A stretch of DNA of 64,000 nucleotides, taken from the NCBI GenBank assembly GCA_022495005.1, contig JAGYXB010000519.1, forward strand, positions 1 through 64,000, written 5' to 3'. The DNA is from Rhyacophila brunnea. Lineage: Eukaryota; Arthropoda; Insecta; Trichoptera; Rhyacophilidae. The notes below the pieces were generated by a model. That model was not told the DNA's origin, made no database searches, and worked only from the letters and a program-made list of their open reading frames with translations. The position numbers and the translations under genes are program-made. This document shows, piece after piece, positions 22,423 to 33,506 of this stretch (position 1 is its first letter; the number at the start of each line of letters is the position of its first letter).

Positions 22423-22862
22423 ACTGGACTGCAATTGATTAGTGGATGTGGATGCTGGGGGGAAGAGGGGTGGCGGTTACATGGGAGTTAGTTCTGGTAC
22501 TAACCTTATTGATGTTCAGCGGTCTAGCTGAAGCTAAGTCCCTGGTGCATGCCCTCACGTCCTAGTAGGCACCCAGACGGTATACTTTTGATGAATGATA
22601 TGATAAATGAGGAGATACAAAGTTTGCATGGAAACTCGGATAGAATTATGGTTTTAATGACGGCTTGTGGTATGCACTTAACTTTTTGAATCAATCTGCA
22701 TGCGCTTGGAATTACGCGTTTAACGAAGATCTAGCTGTAACTAGCCTGCACGCGCCCGTTGTCTTGAGATAACTTGAGGTAACTGAATGTTATTCAATTA
22801 CGAATAACCCGTAACTGCTGGTCGCCTGAATTTGCGATAATAACTGTGGATTTGAGGTAGGA
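22423..22862 (+). repeat. Family G repeat
   Basis: From tggactgcaattgattagtg through a G-rich stretch to tgtggatttgaggtaggagg. The same order recurs at 34871, 43912, 48203 and (minus) 42350 and 63432. No A/B box or TIR recognised, so the class is unknown. Confidence 0.65.
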
Positions 22863-23214
22863 GGGAAATTTAGAGATACAAGCGACCATGTATAATTTTA
22901 ATATATTAAATCTAGAGGTATTTTATTATTTTTGCTTGCTTAACGGGTGATGCATTATTCAGATATGAATAATAAAAAAGTCTTTTAGCGTAAATCATTT
23001 AACTGACTGTAAGTTAAAATAGAATTATTTAAAACTATGAAGGTGACGTTCAAATCCCGACTATTAAACATTTTATTATGATGAAATAAAATCATCAAAA
23101 TACACACATTATTTGGAAATATCCCAGAATCATTCGTTACAATAAAATCTTGAAAAATGCATTCCATCGGATGCCGCCCAATGTGCTTTACCAATTTAGT
23201 TACCTAAACCTTAG
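22863..23214. other. Nothing recognised
   Basis: AT-rich spacer. Confidence 0.3.
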
Positions 23215-23470
23215 CCAATTACGACGAAATCAATCAATAGTCGTGCAACTGAAGCGCTACTCAAATTTCGGTATGAAGAAACGGTTATTGGTACACATAG
23301 GTCGAAATCAAATAAATGCGGTTTAAGTTCCCGCCCAGCATGGTATTTTTTTTCAAGACTTGTTCTAATATGACGTATATTTCTGGGGTGTCTCCAATTT
23401 ATGTATGTTCAATAATGAATGTTATATTCTTATGTCTTGTAAATTATACGTAGAATAAAAAAAATGTTTT
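23215..23470 (+). mobile_element. SINE-B copy, diverged
   Basis: B-box-like gcggtttaagttcccgcc (about 23319-23336), body ggggtgtctccaatttatgt and tail acgtagaataaaaaaaatg. Confidence 0.6.
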
Positions 23471-23589
23471 TTACAGTAAATTATACATTAGATAGGTAAT
23501 AGTTTTTTTGAATTTTTTCAATTGTATGTAAAATTAACTATAATACATAATGCATAAATTTAACAAGAAGGGAAGATGAATTGTATCAA

Positions 23590-24010
23590 CGCCTCTATAT
23601 TTCACGCGATTTTCATCGTATCCGGAAACTTGTACGTATGCAGTTCACCGTATGACACTTCACCGTGAAATGTTGATCGGAAATATATTGCCGTAAATTA
23701 AACACCGTCCATTCTCTTTGGGTCGTGTAGTACTGATATAAAATTCATGTCTAAATAAAACACGGTTCTTGTCAGTTTACACTTTACAGGAAGCCAGCAG
23801 CAAAGATATTTAGAAAATAGCCGATATACTATATTATTTGTTAGGTTAAGTTATATTTTCATTCTTGAATTCATGAATTTCGCCAAAAATAGCTATGGAA
23901 ATTGAATTAATTTTCATATTGAATGTAATAAAATTGGAGACCAGTAAACGGCCATCTCTTTCCGATAAGAAAGCTCACGGTGAAATGTTTTACGTACAAT
24001 TTACATGTAC
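23590..24010. repeat. Family F fragments plus a MITE J-like piece
   Basis: cggaaacttgtacgtatgca and cttcaccgtgaaatgttgat match the foldback element at 35194-36166. Between them, ggaagccagcagc and aatagccgatatact match the element at 55105-55300. Confidence 0.5.
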
Positions 24011-24700
24011 CTAACCGATTTTCATATAGAAATTCTTACACAAAAATGTATATAAAACTCAATCATTATTGGCTGTCCTGTTTTAAGACTTATCTCTCTA
24101 TTGTTTCCACACATATAAATCGAAAGGGTAGGTACGCAATAACCGTTGGTTGACGTCTTTCATCCTTATCGCTTCGCTCCTATCCGAGCGTGACCTTACT
24201 GATTTTAATACCCTTGATAATACCGGATAATAATATGACTGCCTCTATCCGGTCGTAAAAAAATAGATTATACGATTAACGGATTGATCGCAATAAAACA
24301 TCGCGAAATCTGCTTGCGATGACGGAAATATTACGAAATTAAAATTTTATGAGTGTTTACATAGAGTGTTGCCAAAACATGAAAATAAGATGAGAATAAA
24401 ATTATGTGGAAACGATGTGGCAACACGTTAATGTATTGCTCAAGTTTTTGTATAAATCATCTTAAGTACGACGCCAGATAACATTATATCGTTGGTGTTT
24501 TGACACAAGCACGTAACTGAGTAATGAGTTTTTACCAGCCGACGAAATAAAGTTTTATTGTAATAATATTATAGGTTAGGTTTGAACACTTTCTTAAAAT
24601 GACAGTGTAGCTTTTTTTGAAATTTTTAGTGACAATAAAATACATATTATTATGTACGAGTAGCTACTCATTAAGCTATTATTTTTTATTACTTTATTAC
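24011..24700. other. Nothing recognised
   Basis: AT-rich; no supported feature. Confidence 0.3.
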
Positions 24701-24988
24701 CGAAAATAAATAGGTTTAAAAAAACGCAAAAATAACGTGTTTGGAAATGTGTACGTATGCAATTGGATCAGAAATAAATGGCCGTATAGTATTGAGATCA
24801 AATTCATGTCTAAATAAAACACTGAAAATGAATGTACTCAAGATTTCAGAAATTAGATTCTTATTGACGAAAATAAATAGTTTTGACTAAGCCGCAAAAA
24901 TAATGTATCCGGAAATATGTAGGTATGCAATTTGAAAATATATGGCCGTATAGTATTGAGATCAAATTCAGGTCAAAATAAAACACTG
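24701..24988 (+). repeat. Family F sequence, duplicated in tandem
   Basis: 24701-24824 and 24868-24988 are direct repeats, sharing gccgtatagtattgagatca and a taaaacactg end, separated by 43 bases. Confidence 0.65.
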
Positions 24989-25189
24989 TAACAAAAATCA
25001 CAGGAATACAAGGGAAAGACAGAAAAAAATGGGTGGGTAAGTGTGTAAATTAGAAATACAATCATATCGTATAATTTATATAAAATTTTTGGTAGGTGTT
25101 CGTAAGTATCAAGTCATACCTATCAAATATGTGATATAATATCAAAAAATTGATACCAATCGATATCTAATTAATGTTCTTATTGAATC

Positions 25190-25320
25190 TAATAAAATTG
25201 TAACATTACTATTAACAATGCTTCACGGTTATTTTTTGATCTCAATGCTATTCGGCCATCATTTTTCTGTGAGATGTGATACGTACAATTTTCATGTAAC
25301 ACAGAAATATTTATCTATTA
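25190..25320 (-). repeat. Family F fragment, inverted
   Basis: gatctcaatgctattcggcc and gatacgtacaattttcatgt read on the minus strand as family F sequence. Confidence 0.45.
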
Positions 25321-25354
25321 TGAAAAATCACCGAGTGGGATTTGTGCTTACGTT

Positions 25355-25795
25355 TTGGGTCTACTCCTAGTGTACTGGGGGGAATGGGACGACTGGACCC
25401 CGGACAATTGGACGCCGCACTGTCGTGGACATGTATACAGAACGTAGACGAGGTATTTTAATCAGTTTCTATCTACTACTTAGTAATTTTAATTCATTTT
25501 ACTCTTAACACAATGTATTCTTTATTGCAGATTGAGAATTATCATGCCTAAGGCTTTATATTAAATAAAAAACTCCTTTTTCGTTGGAACTTAAACATAT
25601 GCACGATTAAATCATTATTTACGTCTGCATATTTTCATTATCACCAACTAATAAATCATAATACAATCATTTAAATATAAATAATAATATTCATATTTTT
25701 TTTAAAGTACCTATAAGTACCTAACGTCTATTTATTTTCAAATTCCGTGGCGTCCAGTTGTCCTTGTGCCAAATCGTCCTAGACCCGTACTGGGT
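25355..25795. mobile_element. MITE-like element with GGACAATTGGACGCC blocks
   Basis: Left side has gggtctac, gggacgactgg and ggacaattggacgccgcac; right side has ccgtggcgtccagttgtcc and cgtcctagacccgtac in inverted order. About 440 bp, no frame. Similar short blocks recur near 46195 and 53445. Confidence 0.5.
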
Positions 25796-25999
25796 GACCG
25801 TCAGTGAATCATTCTAATTAATCCTATTATTATCATCTGTACGTACTTAAAAAAAATCTAATGGAACGCCATATTATCTATATAAGATTATCAGATAATT
25901 ATAATATTACTAACATGGTTATAGATGGAGTCAGGAATCCCACACGATCTATTATTTATTTTCTAAAACTCATGGTTCTTAGGATAGGTATGTTTCTGA

Positions 26000-26902
26000 T
26001 AGTAGCTAAGGGTGGAGGTAGGCTGTTAAGATTCGACATCGACAGTGCACGCTAAACCTTTTCAGTCACACATACGTATTATTATTTAGGTATATTGTTT
26101 AATTAATACACATTAAGAATGTTTTGGTTAAATTTTTAAACCCTGTCTAAACCAAAGTATAATCGATAAATAATTACAAGATAAAAAGAACTTTTTATAT
26201 ACAACGTTTTTAAATTTTCTGTTGAATCATATAAACTTGACTTGACTAGCTTAAACGATCAAAAAAAATTGTAATTGATAGAAATACTGAATAATCAAAT
26301 GTCATTTCATATTGATTTCCATAGTAATGCACGTATATATTATTAATTTAATTGCTAGGACCCAGACCCCTCCCTTAACAACCAATAATAGTGGATTGGA
26401 TTACGGAATTCTTCCGAAATAACTTTTCATAAAAAACAGAATTAACTGAAAATGTATTCAATTCTACTTAAAGATGGCTAAAAGTATTAAAAAATGCATT
26501 GGCATCATATTCTGATATATTCTAAAAGTTTCAAATGTCTAGCTAGTCGGGAAGTTAGTTAAAAATTGATTGCAAGATTTGTAACGGATAAATAACCACC
26601 GGACAAATAAGAATACGACCTAATAAAAACGTTGTAAAATAATTTTCTATCTATAAAATATTTAAAATTATGTATAAACTATTACTTATTATAACTAATG
26701 GCATAATTTTAGATATTTTATAGATAAAAGAATATTTTTTGACTATTATGTAATGCAGGGTTTAAATGAATTTTAAAAACTAACAAATACCATCTATACA
26801 CTGTAGTCTTAATTCAATGAAAACAAGTACGTTTGACTGACGGAGTTTAGTGTGCACTGTTTATGTCGGATCTTAAAGGCCTACTCCCACCGTTCGCCAC
26901 TG
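26000..26902. mobile_element. hAT-1 element with 8 bp TSD and nested family E
   Basis: Left end tagtagctaagggtggaggt (degenerate CAGTGGCGAAGGGTGG), right end cccaccgttcgccactg. Flanks gtttctga (25992-25999) and gtttatga (26903-26910), 7/8. A family E element occupies 26201-26636. Confidence 0.8.
26201..26636. mobile_element. Family E element nested in hAT-1
   Basis: acaacgtttttaaattttct at the left and ctaataaaaacgttgt at the right form short inverted ends (ACAACGTTTTTA). The interior has tctagctagtcgggaagtta. Found also at 33538, 37601, 38811 and 43605. No frame seen. Confidence 0.65.
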
Positions 26903-27094
26903 GTTTATGAAGTTATTAAAAATGATTTATTCGCATATTATATAAACATCGAGTAAATATTATACAGAATGGATCCAGTGATCTACCGATTGTTAGAAAT
27001 TGTTGGTGTTTGAGTGCACGGCAGGTAGGTCAAAAAGCTTTTTGGTGCAATCTGTGAAAATATAGTACGATTATGTTGGCGGCAGTATAATCAC

Positions 27095-27936
27095 TAGGGA
27101 GCGGATTTATATGCAACAAAAAACATTATTATATGCATGCATGTATGCACTTAAAATCATTGAAATATGCACTAAAACCAAAGAAACATGCAGTTAAAAT
27201 TTGACATTTTTATGTAAAAATATTGTAAATACCCACTTCACCCAATATTACCGGTAAAAATCGAATACCAAATTAATAATCTTAACTAATATAACACAAT
27301 AACAAAAAACACAAATAATCAATATAAAGTTAATCAATTACAATTTTAAAAATAGTTTGTTTACAAGTAGGTACAAATAATTGAATACGAAATACAAAAT
27401 GTAAATGTAAACTATGGAAACTAAACACAACTTAAAAAACAAAAACGACATACTTAACTATTCCTAAATACTATTTGCTGTTTTTTGTCCGAGAAAATAA
27501 GTTACAATATTTTTTTCAATATTCTCTGGCATAAAATTTTCCGCATATCTGTCAGTATTTTGTTTATATGCGGAAAATGATATTTCAATGTCCACAGAAG
27601 TGATAGCGCAAAATTTAAATAAAAGTGCCCGAGTTGACTTCACTTTTTCTGATAAATTAATGAAATGCTAGGGGATGTCATTACAAATGCAAGTGCATCT
27701 ACCTGATTTAGTTATGTTTCGATAAAATTATAAATGCAAAAGCCCTTAAGTATGTATTTATTAATGAAATATGCACTAATATCTCAAATATGCTCTAACG
27801 TCTCAAATATGCATTTATATGCACAATAAAATTGTATTTTTGGATTCTGCGTCTCTCGAAACGGATTTCTGTGCAACTCCCATAGATGTGCATACACCCT
27901 AACAAAACATGTACTAGCATATAAATCCGGGCCCTA
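27095..27936. mobile_element. hAT element with perfect TSD and transposase remnant
   Basis: 842 bp. Left end tagggagcggatttatatgc, right end gcatataaatccgggcccta, inverted with two mismatches. Identical 8 bp TSD ataatcac at 27087-27094 and 27937-27944. The interior carries the last piece of a hAT transposase on the minus strand. Confidence 0.9.
27464..27666 (-). pseudogene. hAT transposase C-terminal dimerisation domain remnant
   Basis: On the minus strand an open stretch ends at a TAG at 27464-27466. It reads EKVKSTRALLFKFCAITSVD, then IEISFSAYKQ and MPENIEKNIVTYF. This matches the hAT dimerisation domain pattern (SVDxERxFSxYKxxxxdrRxxxxxENxEKxxV), although the usual ER is EI and the following RR is RY. 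An upstream stop near 27670 ends the frame. The N-terminal zinc finger and the catalytic DDE region are absent, so it cannot act as a transposase. It belongs to its host element, with matching TIR and TSD. Confidence 0.7.
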
Positions 27937-28014
27937 ATAATCACAAATAATTGTAGAGTTTTTGTGTTGAGCTGACTATTGAATACTTTATAAAAATTCC
28001 AAGACTTCGCTGAG

Positions 28015-28120
28015 TGTGAGTGGTGTGACAGAGAGAATAGATGGAAAGTACATCGTCGAAGTGCTTATTGTCGACGAAGCCGGGGAACAACGATGACCAC
28101 AATTCCGATAGCTGGACGGA
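28015..28120 (+). pseudogene. Possible LINE C-terminal scrap
   Basis: The plus strand reads CDRENRWKVHRRSAYCRRSR then GTTMTTIP, resembling the DRxxWK end of LINE polyproteins. Short, and could be chance. Confidence 0.22.
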
Positions 28121-28199
28121 TACTGGACTGGATACAGGAAGTGGAAAATTACCGTCAGACTTTTAGTAGATCCATATACTGTTGTAAGGTAAGTGAGAG

Positions 28200-29164
28200 G
28201 ATTTGGCTGTAGCAGGGAACTCAGAAATAATGAGAACTGAAATACCTAATGGGTAAGGAGTAGCAGGTAACCGATCCCGAGTAAGGAAGAAACCGGGATA
28301 AACTTAAACACGTGTGAAGAATACGTTATACTTTGAATTCTGACAACTGCTATGGTGTATGCATTGACGCTCATTTAATATTAGCGTATTACACACACGA
28401 TTGCACGTGCATGATGCGCGTTTTATTTTCGTAGGACACTCACACATTCAAAACACTGCACTACAGTATTTAATGTGGCTTAAGCAGTTTTTCAATATAT
28501 GAAAATGTAGTGTATTGAATATAGCCTATCGGAATTCTTTTTATTATCTGTTCTGTGGGCTGTAGCGTTATCAATAATATGTACACAGTTACGTCAAAGA
28601 AATACTTTAAAAACGTTACTTTGTATAAATTTGTTTGAAATACGCTCATTTTGATTTCCTAGCCAATGAATAAGTATAATATGCTATTTTTCAAAGATTT
28701 TTACATGGTATTGAATACTGTATATTTAACCAAATATCGCCCAACGTAACATATAGTTATTCTGATGTGAATTCCGATCGCAAATTCCGCTATGTAGATA
28801 AAATTTATACGTGAATTCTTTTATCAACAAAATATTTGCGGCGAACTATCGTACAGGAACAGTTTTCGTCTCGAATCCTTCAAATTATAGTATTTTCGCA
28901 TATTTGCATAAAATTATAGTATTTTACATTTATCGCGAATTCAAATAATTATAGTAAGGTTAAGTCGCCAAATACCGCCCCCCGTTTGTTTAGGCCATTT
29001 CACAAGCTTATTTGCGTATAGTGATATTTTAATTGATTTAATTTATATTCTCTATATTGTAGGTTATGAAAATATACAAGAGAAGATAGCATAGAAACTT
29101 AAACAAAAATTATTTTATCAATATAATAAAAAATGGCAATTTTGTTACTTTTGTAAAAGTTATT
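28200..29164. other. Nothing recognised
   Basis: AT-rich. Short repeated tatcgcccaa/aataccgcccc-like motifs at about 28735 and 28970 may be related to the palindrome at 29165. Confidence 0.3.
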
Positions 29165-29192
29165 CAAATATCACCCCCAGGGGCGATATTTG
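29165..29192. repeat. 28 bp near-perfect palindrome
   Basis: caaatatc-a-cccc and gggg-c-gatatttg face each other around 29178. Unknown role; could be a decayed transposon end pair. Confidence 0.5.
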
Positions 29193-29339
29193 TAAAACGT
29201 TGCACGGAAACTAAACCACATACATTTATGTGTATGTAAGAAAAATATCATCATTGCCAAATTGTTTAATAATATTTTAATTGTTGACTAGTGTGCTCGC
29301 CGTTGATCGATATGTTGTTCGCAATGGAGTGAAACCATG

Positions 29340-29725
29340 TCGTCGTTGTTTTGTAAAAAGGGCGAATTAACCAAAATGCTGCTATACAGGAGGAGGATTT
29401 TTAACTTTTGGCATTTATTTGTTTTTTACCTGTAGATGATTATAAATATCTAACAAGTTTATAATAAAGCTTAGAATGAACACTGTCATTATAATAGGTA
29501 TTATTATACAATATTTTAAAAGGCCTAATATGTCATATTTTCTTTTTATTTCGTAATTTTAATTAATTTAATTTTAGTCGATTATCGTTTTCAAATACTT
29601 TCATGTGGAGATAAAAATTCGCCGTTTTTACACAACAAAGCTAGTGAGGTACATATTGTATTTTCATTAAAATCTCGATTTCGCCAAAATGGTTGATTCG
29701 CCCTTTTTACAAAACACCGACGAAT
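29340..29725. mobile_element. MITE with ~40 bp inverted ends
   Basis: ttttgtaaaaagggcgaatt (about 29349-29368) is inverted as gattcgccctttttacaaaa (about 29695-29714). The inverted match covers about 40 bases per side with few mismatches. About 386 bp; the small minus-strand frame across its right end is not similar to anything I know. Confidence 0.7.
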
Positions 29726-29806
29726 TGTGTTATCATAAGTTAAAATGTTCGCTGTAGGTTGACGTCTCCATACTTTCTGAGATAGATGGGCGGTATTAGG
29801 ACAGGA

Positions 29807-30050
29807 CACCCACGGTGGCCGCGCGGCTTAAGCGTTGGACTATAACGCCTTGGGTCTCAGGTTCGAATCCTGGGTCTGGCAAGTACACATATTGTTTTTC
29901 AATTTGTGTCTGTCACGGTATGTACCTAATAGGTTGAGCTAGTGGCTGACATCCATTTCTCGTAAAAAACAAAATCTGTTAATACAAACGTCTACTCTGT
30001 GGAGCCCCATATGATACTATTAGGATCGGACATGGTCGAAAAGAAAAAGA
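29807..30050 (+). mobile_element. SINE-A, full-length copy with TSD
   Basis: acccacggtggccgcgcggc head, caggttcgaatcctgggtct B-box, body with ctagtggctgacatccattt, end ggatcggacatggtcgaaa. attaggacaggac (29794-29806) and attaggataggggac (30051-30065) look like a TSD of about 13 bp. Confidence 0.88.
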
Positions 30051-30065
30051 ATTAGGATAGGGGAC

Positions 30066-30631
30066 GGTAATTGGTGAATTTACCTTATTGTATTATACTT
30101 ATTATAGTATGGTTGGCACCACTGGGCGAAGCCCAAATACAGTAGTTAGGTATATTAATTTCACTATTTTCAACCTTAGTTCTTTGATTGATTTTTTATG
30201 TGTTTATAATTCTATTTATAATTATTGAGGGGACCAATTACAGACGTAACTATTCAATATTAATTAAAATAAGTTATAAAATAAATGAATACGTGATGAT
30301 CCCGAAGAATTTGGACTATACATAAAAGGAACCCTGTTCGATATTTCTGTTATGACATTTGAAATTATTATTTAGCAACATGCTTAAGTTGGTAAGCTCC
30401 ACACATAGTAACAGCACTCTGTTGGCATTCCTATTTTCTTTCTCACGAAATGGCTGCCATTTTTTAATGATCATTGTGTTTACTTAGTCAAGTGTAGTAA
30501 TTATAAACAAAACTTTATTACATTACATGACCGTATTTCTTCACCTATTATTATCAACTGGCGATCGCCCACGACTTCGTCCCCGTGAAATACGAAACTT
30601 AAAATTAGACAGATATACAATATGAAGAAAA
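30066..30631. other. Nothing recognised
   Basis: AT-rich spacer. Confidence 0.3.
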
Positions 30632-31037
30632 TAGAATAATAAAATGCCTAATTCTTGTCAAATTTGGGATCACAGAGATTATCAATATAATTTTTTATTG
30701 TGAATATTTTACTGAAATTATCTCGTCATAAATTATACTAATGGTTTTATAAATGCGTTTAAAAATTAATAAATGTAAAAAATCTTAACACCACTGTACA
30801 TTCATGTACCGAAATATGACTATATTCTAAAACATTAGAGCGAGAGGTTTAAAAGAATGCTATTTTATGTAATAAAAATATTTTAGGCAGTCATAAAATG
30901 TTTAAAATAAATATAAAGGATAATAAGGCTTCAAAATTATACAAAAAGATTATCTACAACGTTTAAGGAATGTCCAGGATCATGGTTTTAAAATGCAATA
31001 AAAGCTCCATTTTGACCTACGCCGAGCATGTCCCCCC
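30632..31037 (-). mobile_element. FB right arm, solo
   Basis: Matches the right arm of the 16099-17495 palindrome (aaaatgcctaattcttgtca ... gagcatgtcccccc). The flank is ATTG, not TTAA, and no left arm is present. Confidence 0.75.
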
Positions 31038-31780
31038 ATTGTAATTTGTAAAAAAAAAATAGTAGAATGTGTGTTATTTATATAAAACCTCCATACACCT
31101 TTGATTGTAGCAAAATTTTACTCATTTTTCAAATTTCAATGTTGATTATCTCCATAACACACGTTTGTGGGTTACCTATCGAGTTTATCAACTACTCATT
31201 TATTTCCATAAACAAACACTAGTATTTAAAATTTTCATTTTGATGGTTTAGTTTTTTTTAAGTGGGGCATAAAAATATCGATTGTCGTGGACATTGCGTT
31301 TTCTCTAAAAGACCTAGAAGATCATATTATTCCATTTCAAATTAATTATAATTATTAATATAACTACTGCAAAGATAATAATTAGTTGTCGCATGAAAAA
31401 ACACAGTCATTCGACGCTATTCTAAACAAGTTTCTACGGAACAGCAGCTTTCGACGGCTGAAAGCTCAATTAGTAAGCCAAATATGCCTTGTCAAAGCTC
31501 TAGTACACTTAATTGTAAGCTTTATTGATGCTTTCTTGTCGTTGCTCGGAAAATGTCATACCGCACCCATCCCAAGAATTAAGTACATAAGTAGGCAAAC
31601 TAACAACATCATTTTACGGAGCGATTCCGGTCAGATTATTTTATTTACGTGAAAGTTTTATCGAACATTTAAATTATTGGGGGTCATTAACTACTATTGT
31701 AAAAATATTATTAGAACAATAATAAAATGGCAACTCAATCAATCCGAATGTAATTTTCTTGGATAATTCTTTTTCCTCGG
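31038..31780. other. Nothing recognised
   Basis: AT-rich. The 88-codon frame at 31386-31652 has no recognisable similarity. Confidence 0.3.
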
Positions 31781-32020
31781 TGATTCCGTGGAACTACAGC
31801 CAGAAGCGGGCCTTGAACGTTTCGAGCAGATTCCTCCACTCTCTCCGGTCATCAGTTCTCTTTCTCAAGTTGGTCATTCAAAGTGGACGCAAGTTTGTTA
31901 ATTTGCCATCACGCTACCGATGTCGTGGTATTCTCATACTTAGTTTAATTTTTGATCCATTAAGCGTGAGGTGTCTTGTTGATTCTAGATGATCCACACA
32001 TGTCACGTAGCTGGATCCAT
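31781..32020 (-). pseudogene. LINE C-terminal remnant
   Basis: One minus-strand frame runs for about 75 codons with two internal stops and closes with LRKRTDDRREWRNLLETFKA then RFWL*. The DRxxWRxLLE motif near a stop is the common C-terminus of LINE polyproteins. Not functional. Confidence 0.4.
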
Positions 32021-32559
32021 CGTAGGCATTAGGTTTTCATAAATCAGACAATGTCATAAAATAAGTATTTATTTGAGAGACAATACTTACGTGAAAGCAA
32101 TTATGTTGTACTTATATTACATTGAAAGTTAAAAAAATAATTCTCAATAAATACGCCGTTAAAATGAGTTATTTTTTATCTCTCTATAAATAATAACATA
32201 TTAATTTGTTTGAGCTGTCAAAATTGGTTAAAAATATCGCTTCAAAAAACTGTCAAGGCTTGCTATTTTCGAACAGAATATTAAGAAGCTTTTCGTGTGA
32301 CGTGTAGTGGCCAGGTTGATACAGAGATCGTCTTTGATGCCGTGGGTTAGAATCAACGTATGGCTAATAATTAGTTTTTCATTGTGTGTTTGATTCATGA
32401 TTGACTGACAACCATTCGACGTATAACGTATGAATATAACCACCACCCTACTGCACATATGATGAGCTTAATAAGAGCATACCGAGGCTTTGACTGCGAC
32501 TCGCTGTCATATCGCCTCTTCTCATCTCGAGGAGGATCCGCCGATCAGGTCCTCACTCC

Positions 32560-32800
32560 AATTCTGTTGCAGAACTTTACAATTTTGCCAAGCTCTTCCG
32601 TCTTACCCTCCGCCAGTCGTCGTCATCGTCGACATTCTCAAAGATATCCGCAATTTGCAGCTCTTCTCTTTGCCGTTCATATTTAGGGTATTGTACTGCT
32701 GTGTGATGAACAATGTCCTAAAAAATATTAAATTCACCGCAAAGCTGCAAATCGCTTCTTCCCAAGAGGACATCAAATCTATTACCGATTGAGTGTCAAG
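32560..32800 (-). pseudogene. LINE C-terminal cysteine/histidine motif remnant
   Basis: On the minus strand LCGEFNIF, then (after a stop) DIVHHTAVQYPKYERQREEL. This follows the CGE...HIVxxCPxYxxxR pattern of LINE C-termini, with the second cysteine changed. Degenerate. Confidence 0.35.
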
Positions 32801-33506
32801 CGTAGCTATAGAAATCTTCATTTGTCATACAATAATAAAGGTAATACATGGCTTTCATTATTATTAATAAAGCTCTGATTTACGGTTGATCATGTATTTA
32901 ACTAAAAGTATACAATTATACATTAGGGGATCAATCCATCTATATGATATGGTGTAGTTATAATCTGATAAGCTCCAAGTAAAAAATGTAACATCCGCCA
33001 TTTTATTGTTTTCTAGGAGGAATATGCAACCATTCTTCTAGCCTCCTATCAGTAATAAAATTAAGTATGTTTAAATGTACCTATAGTACTGATACAAATA
33101 AAGAGCTTAATCGAGTATGAAGAAACTACATGCCATATTTTAAAGGTTATACTAAGTACCTAAAGTGACATCCGAATCCTTTGATGATTTGGTCTGTATA
33201 AGTCGATAATTACTGTATCGAATCTAAGTTGTATTGTAGTAGTTTGTTGTTGTTTTCACTTAGAATTCTGCGGTTCCATCAAAATATTAATTATTTTCAC
33301 TGTTGATTAAAAGCTTTTTTGACAACAATTATTTCGTTAACAATAATCACTCTCAGGACAATACGGAAGTTGAAGCTTTTCACAATATAATGTATTAATA
33401 TTCGAAGAGTTTTAACATCATCGGCGAACAATTTTATTATCCATCTTACCACATTTTTTGTGAACAGTGATAATAATAATTGAGGTGCTGAAGATTAATG
33501 AGTAGG
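32801..33506. other. Nothing recognised
   Basis: AT-rich spacer. Confidence 0.3.

Noticed and set aside
24701..24988. CRISPR-like direct repeats
   Set aside because: Only two long diverged units in a eukaryotic repeat cluster; no regular spacers.
32459..32792. Plus-strand frames of 75-100 codons as a gene
   Set aside because: The minus strand has the better, though degenerate, LINE C-terminal pattern; the plus frames are likely shadows.
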